NCBI GenBank assembly: GCA_963969395.1
Contig: OZ017797.1
Location: 40,362,001-40,426,000 of the forward strand
Source of the DNA: Pseudoscleropodium purum
Taxonomy: Eukaryota > Streptophyta > Bryopsida > Hypnales > Brachytheciaceae
DNA: 64,000 bases
Direction of reading: 5' to 3'
Numbering within the stretch: position 1 is the first letter of the stretch; the number at the start of each line of letters is the position of its first letter. The notes beneath the pieces were generated by a model. That model searched no databases, was not told the origin of the DNA, and was given only the letters and a program-made list of their open reading frames with translations. The position numbers and the translations under genes were made by a program. Below, in pieces: positions 57,045 through 64,000 of the stretch.

Positions 57045-58020
57045 AACACTTCAATAAATGCCAATCTCAAAAGCAATATTATTAGAGGAGCACTTCACTA
57101 CAAATTGAATATTGCAGCAACATGCATTGATAAAAGATTAAATGCAAATTACTACAAAAGTCAACCACACCACACATCAATTGGATCAAGCAAAACACAC
57201 TATTATTTAACCAAAAAAAGTTGTACAAAATGTAGTCAACCTTGTAGTTTCTTTTCAATACAATTTTAAACAAGTGACAACCAACGAGTATATACTAGTA
57301 TGCCAATGTCAATGACTCTAAAAAACTAATTTTGACAACAAAACAATTAATGTTATGAAGGATGACATTGATTTTAACCTCAATAGGATGAGACCTATCA
57401 CTAGTATACTTTGCACAAAATGATTTGATTTATAAACCAATAGATGCATTCCTCATTTCTACACTAGTCTTGAAAGTCATTTGTTAGCACTTTTAGGTTG
57501 GTGCAACATTTTAGGGTTAAGTTTTAGAAAATGTGAAACAAATGAAAACAAGGGTGACATACAACTTTTGTTTTACAATGTTATGAAGTCAATAAGAAAA
57601 CATTATTAATATTACACCTTTACAACTTTTTCCTTCAAAGTTTGATGAAATTGCCAAAACCATCTAAGAGATGTGTATATTGAAATTGATTTTTTTAAAT
57701 ATAAAATTTATTGTATTTTTTTAATTATTCAATGTTTCAACACTTAAATTTGATTGTGCATTCATATAGAACTACCCTCAATAAATTCTTTATGCACATG
57801 ACTAGGTGTAAAATTTACTTTACTTTGCTCAAAAGTAAAATCTTAAAACAAAATCAATGACATATGCCCAAGCGGTTTCAGAACTCCTAATTTACAAAGG
57901 ATAACAAAGGATAAAAATTGAATCATTGGTAGGATATATTTTGAAGTACTTTATGATATCTATTAATAGCATTATAAGTAAATTTCCATAGTGATAAGCT
58001 AATTATAGAATCAGCTCTAT
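57045..58020. other. AT-rich intergenic, nothing seen
   Basis: A plus frame at 56946-57269 overlaps the inverted repeat and has no domain. The last 150 bp lead into the GDSL gene 2 promoter. Confidence 0.5.
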
Positions 58021-58022
58021 AT

Positions 58023-58030
58023 TATATATA
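58023..58030 (+). promoter_or_regulatory. TATA box candidate of GDSL gene 2
   Basis: TATATATA in attatatatagagacc, about 420 bp before the start codon. A GTAAGA donor-like site at 58191 and a ttttcag acceptor at 58425 suggest a leader intron of about 235 nt, which would also remove an upstream ATG. Confidence 0.45.
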
Positions 58031-58450
58031 GAGACCTTGAGGATGAGTATATCTTCATTCTTGTGTTAGTTTTTGGACTCCTCTATGGTCGATATCCCAC
58101 AGGCTTTTGTATTTTGAGCATAAAAGTCTGAGTTGACGTCCAAAAGTTTGTAACGCCAAAGTGAGCAATGCCACTGCCTTTCCCTTCTTTGTAAGAGACT
58201 GAAGTATCAGGACAACTGAGGTCAGTGTCTCCGTACCCGTGTCAATGTCGGGATTAACTTCACGTGCGCATCAAATCTGCTTCCTCGAACAGTAATTGAA
58301 CCCTTTCGAAGGAAACTACTCGCTGGAAATTTTTACTTTATTTAATCCATCGCCAAGCTACATTGTTCTCAGTGGTGTTTTATTGAAGAGGTTGAGTACT
58401 GTGAATTTGTTTGTTTTATTTTCAGACCATCTCTTGGGATCTAGGTGAAG

Positions 58451-61400
58451 ATGAAGCTCCAAGGCATTTGGTATGGCGCCCTTCTGGCTATGGTGGTGAT
58501 TGGTGTCTTTAATATTGGTAAGCTCGATGTGGTGCCTCCCTGATCTACTTAGCCCAGCATACGAAGAAATCGTTTGTCAATCATGTGTCTGATCATTTGT
58601 GTAATCATTTGATCATCTTTTCGATGGTAATCAAGGAATCCTTTGTGTGTATTTGCTTTGGACAGGCGCAGTGGATGGGGCGGTAGGAATGTACGTGTTC
58701 GGCGATTCCTACATGGACACTGGAAACTCGCACGATCTGTTGGGCTCACCGTATGGAAGCACTTGGCCTGGATTCCCCGACCACCGGTATTCCGATGGCC
58801 GCAACCAAGCTGACTACTTTGGTAAGCTCCCCGGATTTATTCATTCATTAAGCTTCCGGTATATATGCTGTACTGCTTTGGTCTTGAACAAGCATACTCT
58901 GTTTTCTTTCAAGCGGATCCTGAAAACGGATGTGAAAATTTTGCTCTGTTGTTGCAATTCCTCAGCTATCTATTAGGTAACATTAAATTGCAGCGTCGTT
59001 GAATGGAAATCTGTACACTTAGCAAAGGATGTGTTGGTTAGAAAGTAGAATCGGGGTCCCCGTGCAGTACACCCAGGCTCTATTAGAGTCATCTTGAAAC
59101 GGAGGTTCCCGATTCTCTATCTGTCCGGGATGTGTTTCACCACAACAAGGCTCCAGGTTTGATCAAATTTGAATGAAGACGCCATAACTGTGGGGTGATG
59201 ATTCCAAGGGCAAAGCATGAAAAGTGTTGGCTTAGAAACGAATCGAAACCAGAAAGAGGAGAGTACCAGTGACTTCGATCTCCGTCGTAGTTTCAACGTT
59301 GCGTTGATTGGCTCGGGCCATCTCGATTTTAAACCCGCCCTGTCTCAATTTGCGAGCATAAATGAAAGATGCTTCAACTAAAACTGCATCACATTGTCAA
59401 ACCCAAATTCAAGAAGTTGAGTCCGAGAGAGAGATTTATAATCCCTTGGAAATTGGTCTCGCAAGAAAGAGGCCTATCCATCTCAAACCACTGTAGCTTC
59501 CCGAAAAGATTGTTTCACCTCGGACGTGGGTTGTTGCATGGTCAATTTCGTTAAATTGGCACAATTCCAGCACCAAAAGTTGTGACATATATGTGCATAG
59601 AGGTCTAAAAATGTACTCTGGGTATGGAATGCGCATTCTGAAAGCTGCCACACTATTGGAATACCGTGCATTTTAACGAAATTGAATTTTAAATGTGTGT
59701 TTGCTGCAGCGGAGCTGTTTGGTTTGCCGACTCCGACGCCATACCTGCATTGCCAAAACCTTTCCCAAGCGCTGCAAGGGATCAACTTCGCCGTGTCTGG
59801 CGCGGGCGTCACATACGGGTACGGCATCACCACACTGAATGAGCAAGTGTCCCACATGGAAGCTCTGGTGGCGAATGAAGTTCTCACCAAGCCGCATCTC
59901 CGGAACTCGGTGGCGGTCATCAACGTGGGCGTCAATGACTACGACTCTCGCAACGCGGAAACACCATTCCAAGTAAGGAAACTAGCTCCAGGGCTTGAAA
60001 CTGTTTTTTTCTAGCATTCAGACTTTGTGGAATGAATCGCAATCTAGGGTGAAGGCTTTCAGTGGGGATGGCTGGATGGGTGCACGTGGACACGAAAGTG
60101 TTTGATGAAGTAGGGAACACATTATTTCATTACAGTCAGTGCCAATTTTCCAATTGCTTAAATGATGTGCACAATGCAAGTATGGTGGTTTTTCCTTCAT
60201 AAACTAGGCAAGTGGTGTAGATTGAAGTATTAAACAAATGCACAAATTCTTGGCCATCCTAACGGAAATTGCTAATTTCATTTAAATAATGGATACTTCC
60301 TTAGATCATCGTAATGAGAAATATCATGCTATCATCCAACTATGTTAATGTAAGTTGGATTATAGTTCGTCACATGCAACTAAGTTAGCATCACTAATAT
60401 AGATCCAACTAAGTGAACGTAAGTTAACTAAGTTTGGATGCTGCTATAACTCAACTATATTATATACCAACTAATGTAATGAGAAATGACATGCAATAGT
60501 GTTATCATGCAATAAATAATTGCCTGCCTACCTACCTTCGTTGTTAGATGCTTATTATTTACGGAGTATTTATTAATTGACGTGAGGTGTATGTGTGGTT
60601 TTGAAGGAATCTGCCTTCGCAAAAGAGCTGGAAACGTTTGTGGTGTCTGTGGTGGACGGAATTGCGCTCTCCATTGTGCGCCTGAACGCAGTTGGGATTC
60701 GCCACATCGTGGTAACCAACCTGCCTTACATGGAGTGCATTCCCCTCTCCATCAATGAGCTCGCCTACACAGACTGCAGCACCAACTCCTCCGTTGTCAA
60801 TCAAACTTCGCTCCACAATTCGTTGCTTCATAAACGGGTGAAGGGCTTGAATCAGCAGCTGCCCAGCCTGCGCGCCATCATTGCTGACCAAACGGAAGCT
60901 TTCAAGGAGTTGATCTGGTACCCAGCTACCTACGGTAAGCACCACTTTCATGCCATATCCCCAATTAGTAATTAGTATTGAGTTTTGGACTCGGAAAGTA
61001 GACCCTCGCACAGTAAATTTTATAAATGCACTTCATGAAAATCGAAATCCATTCAATGCCTTGGAGGATTGGTAAAAATATATGAAAATTTAAAAGTCTT
61101 TTAGGAAGGACCTGCCCAGTAAGGATTGTTTAATGTTCAAACTTGTTTGACCAGTATATGATCCATCATACTATCATACTAGCCTCTTGTTTACAGATTG
61201 TTCGCCACAGAATCGAGGAAGTCAACCCTGATATGTCCTTAGCATTTCTAAGTATATCTCAAATTTGGTCAAATGTAACGATTCTCGGGTTTCCAACCAT
61301 GAATAACTGAAGGTCTTGACACTAGTGACATTTGGATGGACGTTGCTATTGGTGATCACACTTGATGGATCTTTCGTGGGGTGCATGTATTCAGGTTTTG

Positions 61401-61648
61401 TGGACCCACTGGTACCGTGCTGCCATGGGAGCGGTACCAATCTCTACTCCGTTGAGTGCGGCAAGACCGACAGTGAAGGAAGGCCCCTGTACACGGAGTG
61501 TGAGGATCCCAGCAAGGCGGTGCTGTTTGACACCATTCATCCCACGGATGCAGCGTGGAAGGCCATCGTCAACTTGTATGCGTCGGTGTCAGGGTTCACC
61601 TTAGAAGGCCCCAAGCTTAATACTTGGATTAAAAAATACAATGTTTGA
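58451..61648 (+). CDS. GDSL-type esterase/lipase (GDSL gene 2), five exons
   Basis: Predicted secreted GDSL serine esterase/lipase of 355 residues. Exons: 58451-58517, 58666-58821, 59710-59972, 60607-60934, 61395-61648. All donors are GTAAG-type and all acceptors end in AG. The N-terminus (MKLQGIWYGALLAMVVIGV) is a signal peptide. Then come block I VFGDSYMDTGN (nucleophile Ser), block II GINFAVSGAG (oxyanion Gly), block III NVGVNDY (Asn) and block V FDTIHPTDAAWKA (catalytic Asp and His). The length is usual for plant GDSL enzymes (about 350). It is a paralogue of the minus-strand gene at 21891-24768 with the same intron phases (1,1,0,1). The block I residue after Ser is Tyr instead of Leu, which is common in divergent members. 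It probably acts on acyl esters in the apoplast; the substrate is unknown. Confidence 0.93.
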
Positions 61649-61826
61649 GCCAGCGATTACCGGCCTGGGTTTCTTTCTAGATCACTTGCTTGCAGCAATT
61701 GGCTTCAGTTGCACTTTCAGTCATGAATTAGATTAGCATCAGTAGCAGCCTTTATCTTTCATTTTGAGTATGCGGCGGGATTGAGATCACCAATATTTTG
61801 GTGCAGCCATGTAAGGGTGAATCCAC

Positions 61827-61832
61827 AATAAA
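61827..61832 (+). terminator. Polyadenylation signal of GDSL gene 2
   Basis: AATAAA about 180 bp after the stop codon. Confidence 0.45.
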
Positions 61833-62729
61833 TTTGGCATTCACCACGCCAATGACATTCACTGAAAATTTGGAATTCAAACTTACTTCATGCATCCAAG
61901 GATATTCTTTTAACTTTGGGTTGGTTGGAACGACCTTCTTTCTCGCCTTCAAGATTGTCACGTTTGCGTTGTGGCGCGGTAAACTTTACACTGTTAGTTT
62001 GTACTTCTAGTGTCATCTTCCTGACTGCCATAGACTGCTTTCCAAAAAACTGATTAGTTAGCAGAATTGAAGTATGTCATCGTCCAAATTATGGCAGAAC
62101 TTGTCTAAAAAACCTGAGTTACTGGCAACATGACTACATGTACATTTTGTAGCTAAAAATCTAAAAGTAAAGCTCAATGAGCTCTTGGATTCTTATATGC
62201 ATTACCGACTGAAAATCTTTGTTACAAGTAGATATTTCCAGTTTCTACTTCGAGAATAAAATGACGCTATGCAGTGGAAAATGATAGTATTGAGAGGGAC
62301 AGTGGTTACATTCCCACAATGATACGAAAGCCAAGGAACTGGGAACAGATTCGCCCAAGTTCATCATTCATTTCATGCATGCCAACGACTTAGATTGATG
62401 AATTCTTTGCTTTCAATGAGAAGTTGCAACAGTAACTTCGAACAATTGCATCGACAAAAGAAATGTCAATTTGACTGGATCACTGTTAAGCACCTGTGCA
62501 AATGAATGTGTGAAAGCAACTTCCAACAATCACAAGTTGAGAAAGCAACTTAGAGCAACACTTGCAATTGTAACGATAAAGAAATGTCATTGAGAGAAAT
62601 TCATTGCAAGCACCTGTCCATTACGCCAAACAAATGTTTTAAAACAGCATTCCATAATATGCCATCAAAACCGCGTCGTCGTCACAAACTCCTGCTCCCA
62701 CTTGTGAAGCAGCTTTTTCACTTGAATGG
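61833..62729. other. Convergent intergenic region, no gene seen
   Basis: Separates the 3' ends of GDSL gene 2 and the NAC gene. Phrases such as caacttc.aacaat, cacctgt.ca and aagaaatgtcaatttg recur between 62445-62530 and 62515-62620, a weak tandem duplication of about 115 bp. The part next to 62729 is presumably the NAC 3' UTR. Confidence 0.5.
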
Positions 62730-64000
62730 TTACTGGAAGTGATTCTGCAGTCCTTGAATTTGCAACAGAGATTGCCGTGCAGGGAGAGCAGAGGAGGAAT
62801 GCAACCATGGCGATTCACGGGCAATCGAACTGCTGTAATTCCACTCCAACTGGTTCACGGAAAAGAGCGACGACGTCGACGTCGACAAGACAGGTAGCAG
62901 ATCATCTCGCATGGCGAGTGGCGACGACCACATGCTGGCTATCAGCCACCGATCAAGGCTCGCTGACATGGTGGGGTTCAGATGGCTGCTACTGCAAGCA
63001 GCGTGATCCTTCACCCGCTCGAAGACATCTGGAAAAACATCCTGTTGCTGAACTCCAGGAGTGCTGGTTGCAACTCGTATTTGCGGCGAGTTCATGTGGA
63101 ATGATCGCCCAAGTCGGTCCTCGCCTTCCATCAGCTGCGCCAGTCGAGCGTCGACGGACTCGAGCTTCTCACGACAGGGATACACCACCGACGACAACGT
63201 GCCGGTTTCCATCTTGACGCTCGCCGTTGGCAAGGTGCGTGACGCGTCTTGCTGTTGCTGCGAACTCGCAGACGTGGTGGGACTCCGGATTTCGTGATTT
63301 CGGGTGTGTGTTCGCTCGGTGGCGCAAATGGCGTCTTGAATGGGCCGCTGGTTGAAGCTGGGGAGTTTCGGCGACGATGGCGATGTTGGGCTCGGTCTGG
63401 AAGTGGACGCGCATGGCGAAGCGTTGCGAAGGATTGAATCCCTCTCTCGGCCACCGGGATTTCGGAATTCGGTAGTGAAAGTTGATGATTCGGCACCGAG
63501 ACCCTCCTCCATCGTCAAATTAAACCCTAGAGTTGCGGTGCAAGGCTGAGGTGCTGGCTTCCTGTAGATTCGACACAATGCCACTTCCCTCTGGACCCAC
63601 GACATAAAATGCAGACCACCGAACCATGGATAGATGGAATCAGTTTGGGTGTACGTCAAGGATTCAAACGTGTTCTCCAAGCAATGACACAGTTTAGTCA
63701 ACATGATTTGAAATCTCTACGAGAAACCGAACACTTACTTTCAAACTTGCACTCAGAACCACATATGGTCAGATTTGCAAACAAAAGTTAAAAAAGGATT
63801 TGCAGAAAGTTGCAACAAAACAGAAAGTTACGTTCGAGGGATGGCAAACTTTGACATCCTTTGGAGTTTCAGTGCAGCGACTGTCCCACTTTGGAGGATC
63901 TGAGAAGGGGCTGCCGGCAATCAATCTTACCGGATCCTTGAGGCTGCGGAGATGCTGCTCGTTCTGGGGCAGGCGGTACTCGTTCATGATCCACTCCGTC
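62730..64000 (-). CDS. NAC-domain transcription factor, 3' part (runs off the edge)
   Basis: Two minus-strand exons are visible: 64000-63931 (incomplete at the window edge) and 63590-62730, joined by an intron with a GTAAGA donor and a ccag acceptor, in phase 0. The first reads TEWIMNEYRLPQNEQHLRSL, which is NAC subdomain D. The second begins REVALCRIYRKP, NAC subdomain E. The remaining about 275 residues are Ser/Thr/Gln-rich with a QQQQ run and no other domain, as in NAC activation regions. NAC proteins bind CGTG-type DNA in the nucleus. Subdomains A-C and the start codon lie beyond 64000. The subgroup cannot be fixed from this part. Confidence 0.88.

Noticed and set aside
62726..63217. A 163-codon plus-strand frame opposite the NAC gene
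   Set aside because: It is the shadow of the NAC C-terminal exon; the minus-strand reading has the NAC motif and proper splicing.

Overview
The window looks like nuclear DNA of a land plant. It is AT-rich and gene-poor, with long intergenic stretches, intron-bearing genes in plant families (GDSL esterase/lipases, a NAC transcription factor), plant-style MITEs and short CCCTAA tracts. The TPR repeat style and the GDSL sequences remind me of a bryophyte or another seed-free plant, but that is an impression and not a proof. No bacterial operons, rRNA, clear functional tRNA, CRISPR array or intact transposase was found.

Layout. 1-9.5 kb: AT-rich repeats, including a Mutator-like MITE with a 9-bp target-site duplication, a long foldback element and an 86-bp tandem triplet. 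9.56-11.1 kb: copy 1 of a 1,539-bp segment that recurs almost unchanged at 45.76-47.3 kb. 11-21.5 kb: degenerate dispersed repeats (families named D, E, G and R here). 21.9-24.8 kb: GDSL gene 1 on the minus strand, five exons. 25.6-42 kb: a nested landscape of small DNA transposons (Stowaway-, CACTA- and hAT-like) and long hairpins. 42.3-43.5 kb: a broken TPR gene on the minus strand. 49.1-50.5 kb: a single-exon gene joining a calponin-homology domain, one membrane span and a C-terminal LysM. 52.6-56 kb: a long (AT)n and more repeats. 58.5-61.6 kb: GDSL gene 2 on the plus strand, a paralogue of gene 1 with identical lengths for exons 3 and 4. 62.7-64 kb: the 3' part of a NAC gene on the minus strand, running off the right edge.

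How it fits together. The two GDSL genes share all four intron positions and phases, so they come from one duplicated gene. Three of gene 1's four splice donors are off-consensus, one of them a GC donor. The 1.5-kb duplication carries internal repeats and is followed in both copies by a TATA-like box and a CCCTAA tract. Its flank is much more diverged than its core, which suggests recent sequence homogenisation. No coordinated pathway is evident; the genes look like independent neighbours. Exon models were derived by hand from splice signals, reading frame and paralogue comparison. Repeat boundaries are approximate unless a target-site duplication is given.
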